A stretch of 64,000 nt of DNA, from NCBI RefSeq assembly GCF_027946175.1, contig NZ_AP026671.1:1364001-1428000 (forward strand). The letters run 5' to 3'. A model generated the notes under the pieces. The model ran no database searches and was not told where the DNA came from. It was given only the letters and a program-made list of their open reading frames with translations. Made by a program: the position numbers and the translations under genes. The DNA comes from Nitratiruptor tergarcus DSM 16512 (GTDB lineage: Bacteria > Campylobacterota > Campylobacteria > Campylobacterales > Nitratiruptoraceae). How positions within the stretch are numbered: position 1 is the stretch's first letter; each line of letters starts with the position of its first letter. Below are positions 25,692 to 35,954 of the stretch, one piece after another.

Positions 25692-26092
25692 TATTTTTGT
25701 CCACTAAAAGAGATATTTTCATCTTTGATTTTAGAAACGATCTCTTTTACACTACTCCCTATCAATTTCACTTTGGTTACATATTTTGGTAATTTATAAA
25801 CTTGTTTGATATTTTCTATTGTTATTTCATCAAGATTAGCTACTTTTTTCACTTTGTCTACATTAATTGCTACTGGTTTTTCTACTCTTGATGTAAATCC
25901 AATTTTAGGTAGTCTTCTTTGTAATGGTTGCTGACCACCTTCAAAACCTCTTTTTTGCGAATAACCAGTTCTACTCTTTTGTCCCTTTTGTCCTCTTGTG
26001 GCAGTTTTACCCATGCCACTTCCCTGGCCACGACCTACTCGTTTTGTTTTATGCGTGCTGCCAGGAGCTGGTTGTAGATTATGTAATGCCAT
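25691..26092 (-). CDS. rplO: 50S ribosomal protein L15
   Basis: 133 residues; [28 protein letters not shown] is split here into its motifs [13 protein letters not shown] and RGQKGQKSR. Follows rpsE directly; no rpmD (L30) lies in between. Confidence 0.97.
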   Translation of the reverse strand: MALHNLQPAPGSTHKTKRVGRGQGSGMGKTATRGQKGQKSRTGYSQKRGFEGGQQPLQRRLPKIGFTSRVEKPVAINVDKVKKVANLDEITIENIKQVYKLPKYVTKVKLIGSSVKEIVSKIKDENISFSGQK

Positions 26093-26101
26093 TTCCTATC
26101 C

Positions 26102-26545
26102 TTATGCTTTTATTCTCTCTAATGCTTCGATAGTTGCTCGAACCAATGTAGCAGGATTGTTTGAACCAAGTGATTTTGTCAAAATATCCTTCACTCCTGC
26201 AAGTTCCAATACAGGACGTGCAGCACCACCAGCTATCACACCAGTACCTGGGCTTGCAGGTTTGAGCAAAATTTTACTTGCATTGTACTTATGCTCTATA
26301 TCATGAGCAATAGTGGTACCTTTGATATTTACAGTCGTGATATTTTTAAAAGCATTATCAATAGCTTTTTTAATTGCATCTGGTACCTCTTTAGCTTTGC
26401 CAATACCATAGCCAACATGTCCTTTTTTGTCTCCGACAACTACAAGGGCACTGAAACGAAATCTTCTACCACCTTTGACAACTTTTGTTACACGGCTGAT
26501 ATTGACCACAACCTCTTCAAACTCTTCTCTATTATACTTTTCCAT
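26102..26545 (-). CDS. rpsE: 30S ribosomal protein S5
   Basis: 147 residues: dsRBD-like N-domain ([20 protein letters not shown]) and C-domain ([19 protein letters not shown]). Placed near the mRNA entry channel; involved in accuracy and assembly. Confidence 0.98.
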   Translation of the reverse strand: MEKYNREEFEEVVVNISRVTKVVKGGRRFRFSALVVVGDKKGHVGYGIGKAKEVPDAIKKAIDNAFKNITTVNIKGTTIAHDIEHKYNASKILLKPASPGTGVIAGGAARPVLELAGVKDILTKSLGSNNPATLVRATIEALERIKA

Positions 26546-26555
26546 ACGCTATCCC

Positions 26556-26912
26556 CTAAAACTTGATTCCATTTTCTCTAAGTGCATCTGCAAAAGACGC
26601 AACAACACCATGATAAAGAAAACCGTTTCTATCAAAAACGATTGTTTCTATGCCTATGGCCTTCAATTTTTCAGCCATTTGCTCAGCTATTTTTTTCACA
26701 TCCTCTCTATTTGCTTTAAGACCCATTTTTGCTCCGTCTGCGTAAGCAAGTGTATGTCCTTTCGTATCATCTATAGCTTGTGCATAGAAATGTCTGTTTG
26801 ACTTAAATATAGAAAGACGAGGTCTTTGTGCTGTACCAGTCACTTTACCTCGTACACGTCTTTTTCTTTTAATTCTAAGTCTATTTTTTCTTCTTTGAAC
26901 GCTCTCTCTCAT
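26556..26912 (-). CDS. rplR: 50S ribosomal protein L18
   Basis: 118 residues; [20 protein letters not shown] and the C-terminal [21 protein letters not shown] motifs are typical. Binds 5S rRNA. Confidence 0.98.
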   Translation of the reverse strand: MRESVQRRKNRLRIKRKRRVRGKVTGTAQRPRLSIFKSNRHFYAQAIDDTKGHTLAYADGAKMGLKANREDVKKIAEQMAEKLKAIGIETIVFDRNGFLYHGVVASFADALRENGIKF

Positions 26913-26922
26913 TGCCTACCCT

Positions 26923-27459
26923 TTACTTCTTAGCTGTCTTACCGGCTTTTCTAATAATTACTTCGTCTACATACTTCACACCTTTTCCTTTGTAAGGCTC
27001 AGGCGGTCTGAAGCTTCTAATTTCCGCTGCAACTTGGCCAACTTTTTGTTTGTCATGCCCTTTGATGCTGATAATATTTTTTTCAACACTAATTTGTATT
27101 CCTTCTGGAATAGAATAATTTATAGGATGAGAAAATCCAAGTTGCAACTCCAGCTCTTTTCCTTTTACTTGTGCTCTATAACCAACGCCATTGATTTCGA
27201 GCTTCTTCTCAAAGCCTTTTGTTAGTCCCTCAATAGCATTATTTGCCAAAGCTCTGTATGTTCCCCAAAAAGCACGACTCTGCTTATCTTCCCCTACTGG
27301 AGAAAAAACAATTTTATTATCTTCAATTTTTACATTTACTCTATTGCCATATTCAATCTCTTGGGATAGATTTCCCTTTTTAACAATCAATTTCCCATTC
27401 TCTGCTTTTACTTCTACCCCACTTGGGATAGCTACAGGCTGTTTACCTATTCTACTCAT
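26923..27459 (-). CDS. rplF: 50S ribosomal protein L6
   Basis: 178 residues, [20 protein letters not shown] start and the [22 protein letters not shown] tail (written here in part) are characteristic. Two homologous domains. Near the sarcin-ricin loop. Confidence 0.98.
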   Translation of the reverse strand: MSRIGKQPVAIPSGVEVKAENGKLIVKKGNLSQEIEYGNRVNVKIEDNKIVFSPVGEDKQSRAFWGTYRALANNAIEGLTKGFEKKLEINGVGYRAQVKGKELELQLGFSHPINYSIPEGIQISVEKNIISIKGHDKQKVGQVAAEIRSFRPPEPYKGKGVKYVDEVIIRKAGKTAKK

Positions 27460-27507
27460 CTCTTTCCTTTATACGATATTTCTACGATTTCTCGAATGGA
27501 TATCGTA

Positions 27508-27912
27508 TTACCAAACACTACAAAGCACTTCGCCGCCAACACCTAAGCGGTAAGCTTCATCGTTAGGTAACACACCTTTACTTGTACTTACAATAATTGT
27601 TCCATAGCCATTTTTAAATCGTTTTATTTCATCTTTGCCTTTATACACGCGGCGACCAGGCTTTGAAATTCTTTTGATCTCATTTATAACAGGTTTTTTC
27701 TTTTTCCCCGCTTCTTCATATTTTAATACAACATTTATAAACTTTTTGTTGCCCTCTTCAACAACTTTATAGCTCTCTATATAGCCTTTTTCTTGTAAAA
27801 TTTTTACGATTGATTCGACTATTTTTGAATAGAGCAACTTTGTAACCTCTTGTCCTCGCATTGAAGCGTTTCTGATTCTTGTTATAGAGTCAGCGATCAT
27901 ATCATTAATCAT
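27508..27912 (-). CDS. rpsH: 30S ribosomal protein S8
   Basis: 134 residues; [20 protein letters not shown] start and [22 protein letters not shown] end are diagnostic. In E. coli S8 represses the spc operon; no obvious target hairpin was recognised in rplE here. Confidence 0.98.
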   Translation of the reverse strand: MINDMIADSITRIRNASMRGQEVTKLLYSKIVESIVKILQEKGYIESYKVVEEGNKKFINVVLKYEEAGKKKKPVINEIKRISKPGRRVYKGKDEIKRFKNGYGTIIVSTSKGVLPNDEAYRLGVGGEVLCSVW

Positions 27913-27974
27913 TCTTTTTTCTCCTTCATGAATATCTAATAGGGTTCGTGCATTGCACGCTACCTATTAGTGAA

Positions 27975-28160
27975 TTACCAACTTGATTTTTTAACGCCTG
28001 GCAACAAACCTTCATTTGCCATTTTTCTCAAACAGATTCTACAGAGTCCAAAATCTCTATAAACAGATTTTGGTCTTCCACATATACGGCATCTCGTATA
28101 TGCACGTACTTTGAACTTTGGCTTTCTTTTTGCCTTTGCTATCATACTTTTCTTAGCCAT
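27975..28160 (-). CDS. rpsN: 30S ribosomal protein S14, zinc type
   Basis: 61 residues, the short zinc-ribbon form: [20 protein letters not shown] gives two CxxC pairs. It overlaps the upstream rplE by one base. The short Z-type is common in Campylobacterota. Confidence 0.97.
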   Translation of the reverse strand: MAKKSMIAKAKRKPKFKVRAYTRCRICGRPKSVYRDFGLCRICLRKMANEGLLPGVKKSSW

Positions 28161-28711
28161 TATCTACCACCTTTTGCAAATGGGAATCCTAGAAGCTCGA
28201 GAAGCTTGTATGCCTCTTTATCACTCTCTGTTGTTGTTACGATCGTAATGTTCATCCCGTGTGTTTTGATAATATTATCATAATCTATCTCTGGGAACAT
28301 CAACTGCTCATCGAGACCAAAATTGTAATTTCCTCTTCCATCAAATCCATTTTTTGGAAGGCCACGGAAATCTTTCACCCTTGGAAGAGCAATATAGATA
28401 AGTTTTTGTAGAAAATTCCACATACGATCACCGCGAAGTGTTACTTTAACACCAACAGGCATACCTTCACGAATTTTAAAACCCGCTTCACTTCTTTTTG
28501 CTTTTGTAACAACTGCATGCTGTCCAGCAAGCAAACTGATAGTGTCTTGAATATTTTGCATCAATTTACTATCTCTGCTTGCCTCTCCAGCACCAACACT
28601 AATTACAATTTTTTCAAGATTTGGAATGAGCATAGGATTTTTAAGCTCAAGCTCTTCTACAAGAGCTGGTCGCACTTTTTCTTGATAGTTCTGTTTTAAT
28701 TCCAATGTCAT
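28160..28711 (-). CDS. rplE: 50S ribosomal protein L5
   Basis: 183 residues: [20 protein letters not shown] and [25 protein letters not shown]-type segments ([14 protein letters not shown]). 5S rRNA-binding protein of the central protuberance. Overlaps rplX by 4 bases. Confidence 0.98.
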   Translation of the reverse strand: MTLELKQNYQEKVRPALVEELELKNPMLIPNLEKIVISVGAGEASRDSKLMQNIQDTISLLAGQHAVVTKAKRSEAGFKIREGMPVGVKVTLRGDRMWNFLQKLIYIALPRVKDFRGLPKNGFDGRGNYNFGLDEQLMFPEIDYDNIIKTHGMNITIVTTTESDKEAYKLLELLGFPFAKGGR

Positions 28712-28947
28712 GATGCGCCACCTTCTACTTTGCGAACATTAGAGATATGAATTGGCATCTCTTTATTAATAAATCCACCTTCAGGATTTTGTTCGCTTGG
28801 TTTAACTGCTTTTTTTGCTACTTTACATCCAGCAACGATTACAGCCTCTTTTTTGGGAAGCACCTTGAGCACTTCACCAGTTTTTCCTTTATCATCACCA
28901 GCGATAATCTCTACAATATCGCCTTTTTTAATCTTAAGCTTTGCCAT
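28708..28947 (-). CDS. rplX: 50S ribosomal protein L24
   Basis: 79 residues, KOW motif protein ([24 protein letters not shown], given in part). Assembly initiator of the large subunit. Overlaps rplN by one base. Confidence 0.97.
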   Translation of the reverse strand: MAKLKIKKGDIVEIIAGDDKGKTGEVLKVLPKKEAVIVAGCKVAKKAVKPSEQNPEGGFINKEMPIHISNVRKVEGGAS

Positions 28948-29315
28948 TAAAGCACCTCCGGTGCAAGTGAAACTATTTTCATGAAGTTTTTATATCTTAC
29001 TTCCCTACTAACAGGTCCAAAAATACGTGTTCCAATAGGCTCATTTTTGTTGTCAAGAATAACTGCTGCATTGTCGTCGAAACGAATGAGAGAACCATTT
29101 TCTCTTTGGATCTCTTTTTTTGTTCGCACGACAACAGCTTTGACAACTTGACCTTTTTTAACTTTACCATTTGGTATTGCTTTTTTTACTGACGCTACAA
29201 TCACATCGCCAACAGAAGCATATCTTCTTTTTGAACCACCTAATACTTTAATACACATAATCTCTTTTGCGCCGCTATTATCTGCGACATTGAGTCTTGT
29301 AAAACTTTGGATCAT
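28947..29315 (-). CDS. rplN: 50S ribosomal protein L14
   Basis: 122 residues; [19 protein letters not shown] start and the end [20 protein letters not shown] match the family. Overlaps rpsQ by one base, suggesting translational coupling. Confidence 0.98.
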   Translation of the reverse strand: MIQSFTRLNVADNSGAKEIMCIKVLGGSKRRYASVGDVIVASVKKAIPNGKVKKGQVVKAVVVRTKKEIQRENGSLIRFDDNAAVILDNKNEPIGTRIFGPVSREVRYKNFMKIVSLAPEVL

Positions 29316-29566
29316 TATTTAACTCCTGCCTGAACAATCTCTTTTAGTCGAAAAGACTTTCTCTTTGAAATTGGTCTACATTCGACGGCAGTAATCACAT
29401 CACCGACATTTGCTTCATTTTTTTCGTCATGCACCAAATATTTTTTGAATCTTTTTACAATTTTGTGATATTTTGGGTGCACAACTTTTCTCTCTACAAG
29501 TAACGATACAGTTTTATCGCCACTCTTTTTGATTACTGTTCCTTGAATTACTCTTTTGTAAGCCAT
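29315..29566 (-). CDS. rpsQ: 30S ribosomal protein S17
   Basis: 83 residues: [20 protein letters not shown] and [20 protein letters not shown] are the conserved OB-fold segments. Primary 16S binder. Confidence 0.98.
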   Translation of the reverse strand: MAYKRVIQGTVIKKSGDKTVSLLVERKVVHPKYHKIVKRFKKYLVHDEKNEANVGDVITAVECRPISKRKSFRLKEIVQAGVK

Positions 29567-29766
29567 TACCCAGCCCTTCTTTTCTCCGCAATAGCGGTTT
29601 TGATTCTTGCGATATCTTTTCTTGTTTTTCTTATTTGGCTAGTATCTTGGAGCTGCATAGTTTTAAGCTGCATACGAAGCTTAAATAGCTCCACCTTTTT
29701 GTCCTTCAACATCCCCTCGAGCTCTTGTAGGCTCTTATCTTTTAGCTCAGTATATTTCATTTTCAC
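29566..29766 (-). CDS. rpmC: 50S ribosomal protein L29
   Basis: 66 residues, two-helix protein ([19 protein letters not shown] ... [16 protein letters not shown]). The start may be either of two close Met codons (MKMKYTEL). It overlaps the end of rplP by 20 bases with the first Met. Located at the tunnel exit. Confidence 0.95.
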   Translation of the reverse strand: MKMKYTELKDKSLQELEGMLKDKKVELFKLRMQLKTMQLQDTSQIRKTRKDIARIKTAIAEKRRAG

Positions 29767-30172
29767 TCTCTTGTGTCACGATTTTTGTTTTGAATGGGAG
29801 TTTATATCGTGCAAGATCAAGAGCTTCTCTTGCTAAGCTCTCTTCAACACCAGCCATTTCATATATAATACGGCCCGGCTTGATGTTCATTACCCATTTT
29901 TCTACGCCACCTTTACCTTTACCCATTCTCGTTTCAAGAGGCTTTTTAGTCAAAGGTTTGTCAGGAAAAACACGAATCCAAATCTTTCCAGTTCTTTTAA
30001 CTTTTCTCGTCATTGCAACCCTTGCTGCTTCAATTTGACGAGAATCTATACGACCATGTTCAACCGCTTTAATTCCAATATTTCCGAAAGCAAGGCTATT
30101 GCCTCTGTACGCTTTTCCGCGGTTTCTGCCTTTTTGCTGTTTTCTATATTTTGTTTTCTTTGGCATTAACAT
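29747..30172 (-). CDS. rplP: 50S ribosomal protein L16
   Basis: 141 residues as read from the first Met; the family start is [17 protein letters not shown], two residues later (30166). [20 protein letters not shown] and [11 protein letters not shown] are conserved. Organises the A-site region of 23S rRNA. Confidence 0.97.
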   Translation of the reverse strand: MLMPKKTKYRKQQKGRNRGKAYRGNSLAFGNIGIKAVEHGRIDSRQIEAARVAMTRKVKRTGKIWIRVFPDKPLTKKPLETRMGKGKGGVEKWVMNIKPGRIIYEMAGVEESLAREALDLARYKLPFKTKIVTQESENEIY

Positions 30173-30174
30173 GA

Positions 30175-30864
30175 TTAACTTCTCCTTCTTGGAGCTCTAC
30201 GTCTTGGTCTTTCTCTCTTTTCAGGTTGGATACCTTTTTGTAGTACCTCACCTTTGAAGATCCAGACCTTTACACCGATTACTCCATACGTAGTATAAGC
30301 TTGCGCAAATCCATAATCGATTTTTGCTCTAAGTGTATGCAATGGAACGCGTCCTTCAAGGTACCATTCGCGTCTTGCCATCTCAGCACCGCCAAGACGT
30401 CCTGCAACTTGTACCTTGATACCTTTCACACCAGCTTTTTGCGCTGCTTGCATCACTTTTTTCATTGCTCTTCTAAATGCAACACGTCTTTCTAGCTGTG
30501 TGGCAATATTTTCTGCTGCAAGCTGTGCTGATGCTTGTGGACGCTTCTCTTCTTTGATATTGATAAAGACCTCTTTACCTACGAGTCTTTGCAATTTCTC
30601 TTTGAGTTTTTCAATATCAGCACCCTTTTTCCCAATGATAATACCAGGTCGTGCTGCAACAATTGTAACGCGAAGTTTCTTCGCAGTTCTTTCTATTATA
30701 ATATTGCTGATACCTGCATAGTAAAGCTCTTTTTTTAGAAAATTTCTAATTTTGTTGTCTTCCTCTACTCTTTCAGGCATTTTATTGTAATCAGGAAACC
30801 ATCTAGATTCCCAATTTCTATTGATCCCAAGTCTAAGTCCAATCGGATTTACTTTTTGACCCAT
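30175..30864 (-). CDS. rpsC: 30S ribosomal protein S3
   Basis: 229 residues: [20 protein letters not shown] start, KH-type 2 domain with [17 protein letters not shown], and the C-terminal [20 protein letters not shown]. Basic tail RRRAPRRRS. Part of the mRNA entry helicase site. Confidence 0.98.
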   Translation of the reverse strand: MGQKVNPIGLRLGINRNWESRWFPDYNKMPERVEEDNKIRNFLKKELYYAGISNIIIERTAKKLRVTIVAARPGIIIGKKGADIEKLKEKLQRLVGKEVFINIKEEKRPQASAQLAAENIATQLERRVAFRRAMKKVMQAAQKAGVKGIKVQVAGRLGGAEMARREWYLEGRVPLHTLRAKIDYGFAQAYTTYGVIGVKVWIFKGEVLQKGIQPEKRERPRRRAPRRRS

Positions 30865-31193
30865 TAGCTATCCTTCTTTTGCGCAACTTCGACATATACA
30901 TGAGAAGTCGGTTTCATAATTCTGCTTGCACGACCTCTCGCTCTTGGTCTAAATCTCTTCAAATATGGCCCACGATCCACTCTGCATGAAGTGATAGTAA
31001 CCTCTTCAGGCTCATATCCGCCATTTGCAACTGCACTTGCGATAACTTTTGATATCACTTTTGCAGCCTTGTTAGGCATAAACTCTAGTGCTGCTAATGC
31101 CTCTTCGGCATTCATACCCTGCACCTCACGAGCTATTAGTCTCGCTTTTGTCGGTGAGAGTCTGATAAATCTCAATATAGCTTTACTCATCAC
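30864..31193 (-). CDS. rplV: 50S ribosomal protein L22
   Basis: 109 residues: [19 protein letters not shown] and the exit-tunnel hairpin with [19 protein letters not shown]. Overlaps rpsC by one base. Confidence 0.98.
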   Translation of the reverse strand: MMSKAILRFIRLSPTKARLIAREVQGMNAEEALAALEFMPNKAAKVISKVIASAVANGGYEPEEVTITSCRVDRGPYLKRFRPRARGRASRIMKPTSHVYVEVAQKKDS

Positions 31194-31199
31194 CTATCC

Positions 31200-31481
31200 T
31201 TATTTACCTATTTTCTTTTGGACTGAACCTTTATGCCCTTTAAAAGTACGTGTTGGAGCAAATTCACCGAGTTTAAACCCCACATGGTTTTCAGTAATAT
31301 ATACAGGCACAAATTGTCGTCCATTATGAACATTAATTGTCAAACCTATCATTTCGGGTACGATGGTACTTCTTCTTGACCAAGTTTTGATAGGTTTTTT
31401 ATCTCCGCTCTCTTTTGCTTTGAGCACTTTTTTCATGAGATGGTCATCTACAAATGGACCCTTTTTAATACTTCTTGCCAT
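31200..31481 (-). CDS. rpsS: 30S ribosomal protein S19
   Basis: 93 residues, [19 protein letters not shown] start and [20 protein letters not shown] segment. Head protein paired with S13. Confidence 0.98.
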
Positions 31482-31492
31482 CTTCTACCCTC

Positions 31493-32320
31493 TTATTTCT
31501 TTCTTCTTGAGATTATAAGCTTATCACTAGGTTTTTTACGTCGTGTCTTATAACCTTTGGTTGGCATACCCCAAGGTGTAACAGGGTGACCACTAGGACC
31601 AGTTTTACCTTCACCACCGCCGTGTGGATGATCTACAGGGTTCATTGCAGAACCTCTTGTTTGTGGCCTAATACCTCTATGGCGGTTACGACCCGCTTTT
31701 CCAATAACTATATTGATGTACTCTTCATTTCCTACAACACCAACAGTAGCCATACACTCACCAAGCACTTTTCTCATCTCTCCGCTAGGAAGTCGCAAAA
31801 TTACATATTTGTCCTCACGTCCCATAATTTGTGCATAGGCTCCTGCGCTTCTAGCAAGCTGTCCACCATGACCAGGACTGAGCTCAATATTGTGTACGAG
31901 TGTACCTACAGGAATATTTTTTAGTTTCATTGCATTTCCAGGAAGGACATCAAGTCCACTCTCTGCAGCCTGAACAGTATCTCCTACCTTAAGGCCGCTT
32001 GGTTGCAATATGTATCTCTTATCCCCATCTTTATAAACTACAAGTGCAATGCGGCAGTTTCTATATGGATCGTACTCGATAGTCGCTACACGTCCAGGAA
32101 CGCCATACTTATTACGTTTAAAATCGATGATACGATAGAGTTTTTTCGCTCCAGCCTCTCTATGGCGAGAAGTTATGCGTCCTTGATTGTTTCTTCCAGC
32201 ACGTGCAGGAAGTTTTACAAGGAGCTTTCTCACACTTGGCTTGGCTGTAATGTCGCTGCTGTCAACAACGCTCATAAATCTACGACTAGGCGTATACGGT
32301 TTATATTTTTTTATTGCCAT
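31493..32320 (-). CDS. rplB: 50S ribosomal protein L2
   Basis: 275 residues: [20 protein letters not shown], the conserved His region [19 protein letters not shown] and the end [13 protein letters not shown]. Needed for subunit joining and peptidyl transfer. Confidence 0.98.
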   Translation of the reverse strand: MAIKKYKPYTPSRRFMSVVDSSDITAKPSVRKLLVKLPARAGRNNQGRITSRHREAGAKKLYRIIDFKRNKYGVPGRVATIEYDPYRNCRIALVVYKDGDKRYILQPSGLKVGDTVQAAESGLDVLPGNAMKLKNIPVGTLVHNIELSPGHGGQLARSAGAYAQIMGREDKYVILRLPSGEMRKVLGECMATVGVVGNEEYINIVIGKAGRNRHRGIRPQTRGSAMNPVDHPHGGGEGKTGPSGHPVTPWGMPTKGYKTRRKKPSDKLIISRRKK

Positions 32321-32329
32321 TTTCTATCC

Positions 32330-32611
32330 TTACACCGCTAGACTTTCTATATTTGCGCCTTCAGGCAACTTCACATAGAATTTTTTATAGTTATCTCTTT
32401 TACCTTCAATTCCTCTAAATCTCTTTGTTTTTCCCTTCATGCGAAGAGAATTGATTTTTACAGGATTAACACCAAAATACTCTTTAAGAATTGTTTTGAG
32501 CTGGTTTTTTGTTACTTTATCACTTGTTTGTACAACAATATATCCCTCTTCTTGAAGGCCCAAGCTCTTTTCTGTATAAACGATTGATTTGATATCTGTT
32601 ATATCTGCCAT
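32330..32611 (-). CDS. rplW: 50S ribosomal protein L23
   Basis: 93 residues: [34 protein letters not shown] and [10 protein letters not shown] match the family. Docking site for trigger factor and SRP at the tunnel exit. Confidence 0.97.
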   Translation of the reverse strand: MADITDIKSIVYTEKSLGLQEEGYIVVQTSDKVTKNQLKTILKEYFGVNPVKINSLRMKGKTKRFRGIEGKRDNYKKFYVKLPEGANIESLAV

Positions 32612-32612
32612 C

Positions 32613-33227
32613 TTAGCCCTCTTTTACTATTTTTTCCCAAACTGGTTTTTCGATAACTACAGCTCTAAAAGCAGCTGCAAGATATGCATTGAGTTCGTTT
32701 GGTTCGATTAGGTATGCATTTGGCAAGTTTCTAAAAGCCAAGAATGTCTTTTCGTCAATATTCTCTTTGACAAACAGTGCGTCTCTTGCTCCAATTTTAT
32801 TTACAAGTGCAGCAGCATCTTTTGTTTTGCCAGACTCCACTGCAATATTATCAACAACAAAAAGCGCTCCGTTTTCTGCTTTTTCATTCAGTGCAAACTC
32901 AAGAGCTTTTCTCTTTTGCTTTTTGTTGATCTTTTGCGTATAGTTTTTAGCATTTGTAGGTCCAAATGCTACACCACCACCTACAAAAAGTGGACTTCTG
33001 ATTGAGCCAGCTCTTGCGCCACCTCTACCTTTTTGTTGCCATGGCTTTCTTCCACCACCTCTAACTGCTGATCTGTTTTTGGTATGTGCGTTATTTGCTC
33101 GCAAATTTGCAGCATACGCTTTTACGTACAGATAGAGATTATGCGGATTGATCCCTTGAAAATTTTCTGGCAATGCTGCTTCACCAGCTCGCTCAAATTT
33201 CTCGTTCAATACTACCGCTTTACTCAT
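32613..33227 (-). CDS. rplD: 50S ribosomal protein L4
   Basis: 204 residues with the tunnel loop segment [20 protein letters not shown] and [12 protein letters not shown]. In E. coli L4 represses the S10 operon through the leader; a hairpin is seen in the leader here, but no known L4 target was recognised. Overlaps rplC by 4 bases. Confidence 0.98.
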   Translation of the reverse strand: MSKAVVLNEKFERAGEAALPENFQGINPHNLYLYVKAYAANLRANNAHTKNRSAVRGGGRKPWQQKGRGGARAGSIRSPLFVGGGVAFGPTNAKNYTQKINKKQKRKALEFALNEKAENGALFVVDNIAVESGKTKDAAALVNKIGARDALFVKENIDEKTFLAFRNLPNAYLIEPNELNAYLAAAFRAVVIEKPVWEKIVKEG

Positions 33228-33802
33228 TTGACTATCCTTATTCTACCTAGTGCGCCGTTTGGTCCAGGAATCGAACCTTTTACTACCAAGATTTTATTTT
33301 CTGGATCGAAACTTACTACCTCGTTTTGTACAGTTACTTTTTTATTGCCGTACTGTCCAGGCATTTTTTGTCCAGGCATAATGCGTCCTGGCCATTCACA
33401 CATACCAACTGAACCTGGTGCTCTGTGGAATCGTGAACCGTGACTATCTGGACCTCCACCAAAGTTCCATCTTTTTACAACACCACTAAAACCGCGCCCT
33501 TTTGAGTTGAAGCTTACTTTCACTCTTTTAGCTTCACTAAGTGGTGCAACATCAAGATCTCCGGCTTCACTATTTGCAACTTTGAGTGTTACAAATCTAT
33601 TAAACTCAGGTGAGAGACCATATTTTTTTTGCTGTCCCTCAATCGCCTTATTTTTTCTCTTGCCATGTGCATAAGCGACAATTGCTTTATTGTCACCAAC
33701 AATTTCACAAACTTTAGCTTCTTTCACTTTGAGCAGTGTTACAGGTATACTCGGTATATTTATTGTTCTGCTCATTCCGATTTTTTCTACAATATATTCC
33801 AT
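33224..33802 (-). CDS. rplC: 50S ribosomal protein L3
   Basis: 192 residues: [33 protein letters not shown] and [15 protein letters not shown] are diagnostic. Assembly initiator near the peptidyl transferase centre. Confidence 0.98.
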   Translation of the reverse strand: MEYIVEKIGMSRTINIPSIPVTLLKVKEAKVCEIVGDNKAIVAYAHGKRKNKAIEGQQKKYGLSPEFNRFVTLKVANSEAGDLDVAPLSEAKRVKVSFNSKGRGFSGVVKRWNFGGGPDSHGSRFHRAPGSVGMCEWPGRIMPGQKMPGQYGNKKVTVQNEVVSFDPENKILVVKGSIPGPNGALGRIRIVK

Positions 33803-33811
33803 TTACTCCCC

Positions 33812-34123
33812 TTACTCACCCATTGACCTGACTTCAACATCCACTTCTGGTGCCAAGTCGAGTTTCATTAATGAATCAACTGTATCAGGCGTTGCTGATA
33901 CGATATCGATAAGTCTCGAATGAATTCTAATCTCAAACTGCTCACGCGAATCTTTGTTGATATGCGGTGATCTGAGTACCGTATATTTTCTTATTTTTGT
34001 AGGTAAGGGAATTGGGCCTCTGATTTCTGCCCCTGTTCTCTTCACAGCCTCTACAATTGCAGAGACACTTCTATCCAAAACCCTATGATCATAAGCGCGA
34101 AGCTTCAATCTAATCTTTTCCAT
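33812..34123 (-). CDS. rpsJ: 30S ribosomal protein S10
   Basis: 103 residues: [20 protein letters not shown] start and [20 protein letters not shown]. First gene of the superoperon; also the NusG/NusB partner in antitermination. Confidence 0.98.
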   Translation of the reverse strand: MEKIRLKLRAYDHRVLDRSVSAIVEAVKRTGAEIRGPIPLPTKIRKYTVLRSPHINKDSREQFEIRIHSRLIDIVSATPDTVDSLMKLDLAPEVDVEVRSMGE

Positions 34124-34145
34124 CTGAGCCTTTCCTAAAGAACTT

Positions 34146-34159
34146 GTTGCCGAAGCAAC
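34146..34159 (-). promoter_or_regulatory. UUCG-tetraloop hairpin in the S10 leader
   Basis: Transcribed strand GTTGC-TTCG-GCAAC, a stable tetraloop hairpin in the roughly 45-base leader between promoter and rpsJ. It may protect the 5' end or take part in regulation; role unproven. Confidence 0.5.
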
Positions 34160-34175
34160 CTAATTTGGAGTTTGA

Positions 34176-34204
34176 ATTATAGACAAAGCCATTTGCAAAA
34201 TCAA
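34176..34204 (-). promoter_or_regulatory. S10 superoperon promoter
   Basis: Minus-strand TTGATT (34199-34204), 17-base spacer, perfect TATAAT (34176-34181), about 50 bases before rpsJ. It is back-to-back with a plus-strand -10 box at 34215-34220. Confidence 0.8.
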
Positions 34205-34214
34205 GAGTTTTGGC

Positions 34215-34220
34215 TATAAT
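34215..34220 (+). promoter_or_regulatory. -10 box of the divergent ATPase-like gene
   Basis: Perfect plus-strand TATAAT, 33 bases before the ATG at 34253; the matching -35 region would overlap the S10 promoter, so the two may compete. Confidence 0.5.
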
Positions 34221-34252
34221 TTGTACAATTTATTTCCTTTATGGAAGGAAAA

Positions 34253-35311
34253 ATGAGAACACTTGAATATTTTTATGAGCACAGCCTAACTAAACACGCC
34301 TTTTTACCAAGAAAAGTTGATATTACGCTCGCTTCTAAGATCTTACTTACTGGGCCAAAGTTTTGTGGTAAATATTCCATTATGCAATCCTTTTTACAAG
34401 CCCATTTCAATCAAAAAGAGCTGCTTTTTATAAATTTTGATGATGTACGTAGTCAAAGTATTGCTTATGATGAAATAGAGCCATTTATTGAAAAAAATAG
34501 TATCAAAGCAGTAGTACTTTATGGCATAGAAAAACCCTTCTCTTTGCCAAATGCACCATATCTCATCATAATCTCTCATAACAATGTAGAAATTGATGGC
34601 TTTGTGCATTATCATCTAAGCAATCTTGATTTTGAGGAGTATCTCCTTTTTGAAAAAAGAGCCGATATTAAAGTGATATTTAATAATTTTTTAAAAAATG
34701 GAAACTATCCGGAGCTCTCAAAAATAGCGGATTTCAAAAAAGATAGATATTTTCAAGAGCTTCTTTTTCTTACTTTCAAAGAAGATTTTCAGATTTTTAA
34801 AGAGATAGCCTTCTATCAAGGATATACTACATCTATCTTTTTTCTTTTCAATCGCATCAAAGAGCGCCATAAAATTTCAAAAGACAGGTTTTATGCGCTT
34901 TTTGAAAGCTGGCAAAGAGACAGATATATCTATGCAGTAGAGAAATTTAACGCAAAAAGAGCTGCAAAAAAGCTCTTTTTTCAAGATTTTACTATCAAAT
35001 CAAGGCTCTTTACACAAAAAGAGTTTCCAAAAATTTTTGAAAATATGGTATTTTTGGAGATCGCTGATAAAGAGGTTTTTTATATTGAACCTCTAGGTTT
35101 TTATATTCCTAGTGAAGAGCTGCTGATTCTCTCTATCCCTTTTGGAAATGAGGCGAGAATCCAAGAAAAAATCGATCATGTTCTCACAAAAAATCACATT
35201 GCTATAAAAAAAATCGAAGTAGTTACTGTAGGCAGTAGCTTTACTTACTACATTAAGGACATCCAATGTGAAATTCTTCCCTTTTACGCCTGGGCAGTAG
35301 GGAAGGAGTAG
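34253..35311 (+). CDS. degenerate AAA-like ATPase (DUF4143-like layout)
   Basis: 352 residues from the ATG at 34253, chosen because GGAAGG lies just upstream; an earlier in-frame ATG at 34241 exists. A Walker A loop is present (GPKFCGKYS, about residue 34), but the segment where Walker B is expected (KAVVLYGIEKP) lacks the usual Asp. The C-terminal half looks like the winged and nuclease-like part of DUF4143-type ATPases (RAAKKLFFQDFTIKSRLF; FENMVFLEIAD). Partner and role unknown. Divergent from the S10 operon. Confidence 0.7.
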   Translation: MRTLEYFYEHSLTKHAFLPRKVDITLASKILLTGPKFCGKYSIMQSFLQAHFNQKELLFINFDDVRSQSIAYDEIEPFIEKNSIKAVVLYGIEKPFSLPNAPYLIIISHNNVEIDGFVHYHLSNLDFEEYLLFEKRADIKVIFNNFLKNGNYPELSKIADFKKDRYFQELLFLTFKEDFQIFKEIAFYQGYTTSIFFLFNRIKERHKISKDRFYALFESWQRDRYIYAVEKFNAKRAAKKLFFQDFTIKSRLFTQKEFPKIFENMVFLEIADKEVFYIEPLGFYIPSEELLILSIPFGNEARIQEKIDHVLTKNHIAIKKIEVVTVGSSFTYYIKDIQCEILPFYAWAVGKE

Positions 35312-35345
35312 CTATTTTTATGAGAATTAATTTATTGGAGACAAT

Positions 35346-35894
35346 ATGAAAATTTGTGGCATCGATGAAGCGGGACGTGGACCACTGGCAGGGCCTTTGG
35401 TAATAGCAGGTGTAGTATTTACGAAAAGAGTCTACAAATTAGATGATTCAAAAAAACTCTCAGCACAAATGAGAGAAAAGCTCTATGAGCGCATAGTCAA
35501 TGCTGCAGTGTATAAAATAGTGATTATCGATAATGAAATAATCGATCAAAAAGGAATCTCTGCCTCCATTATCCAAGGTCTGAGAGATATTATATGTGCC
35601 CTCGAGGCGCAAAAATATATCTTCGATGGCAACTCCAAATTTGGCGTAGAAAAAATTGAGCCAGTTATTAAAGCAGATCAAAACATCAAAGAGGTGATGG
35701 CAGCCTCAATCTTAGCAAAAGTCACGCGAGATCGCATTATGTGTGAAATGGATAAGCTCTATCCAGAGTATGGCTTTTGCGAACATAAAGGCTATGGTAC
35801 AAAAAAGCATATTGAAGCTATGAAAAAATTTGGCCTCTGCCCCATCCATAGAAAAAGCTTTCGCCCCAAAGCACTGCAACCAACACTTTTTTAA
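35346..35894 (+). CDS. rnhB: ribonuclease HII
   Basis: 182 residues. The active-site motif GIDEAGRGPLAGP (first Asp-Glu) is at the N-terminus; LDDSKKLSAQMRE and the catalytic KADQNIKEVMAASILAKVTRD follow. It removes ribonucleotides from DNA. It follows the ATPase-like gene by 34 bases. The type 1 enzyme rnhA is also in the window. Confidence 0.96.
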   Translation: MKICGIDEAGRGPLAGPLVIAGVVFTKRVYKLDDSKKLSAQMREKLYERIVNAAVYKIVIIDNEIIDQKGISASIIQGLRDIICALEAQKYIFDGNSKFGVEKIEPVIKADQNIKEVMAASILAKVTRDRIMCEMDKLYPEYGFCEHKGYGTKKHIEAMKKFGLCPIHRKSFRPKALQPTLF

Positions 35895-35954
35895 CCTATT
35901 CGCTTCATTGCAATAAATCTACTATAATTTTGAAAAACGTACCTAGGAGAGCCC

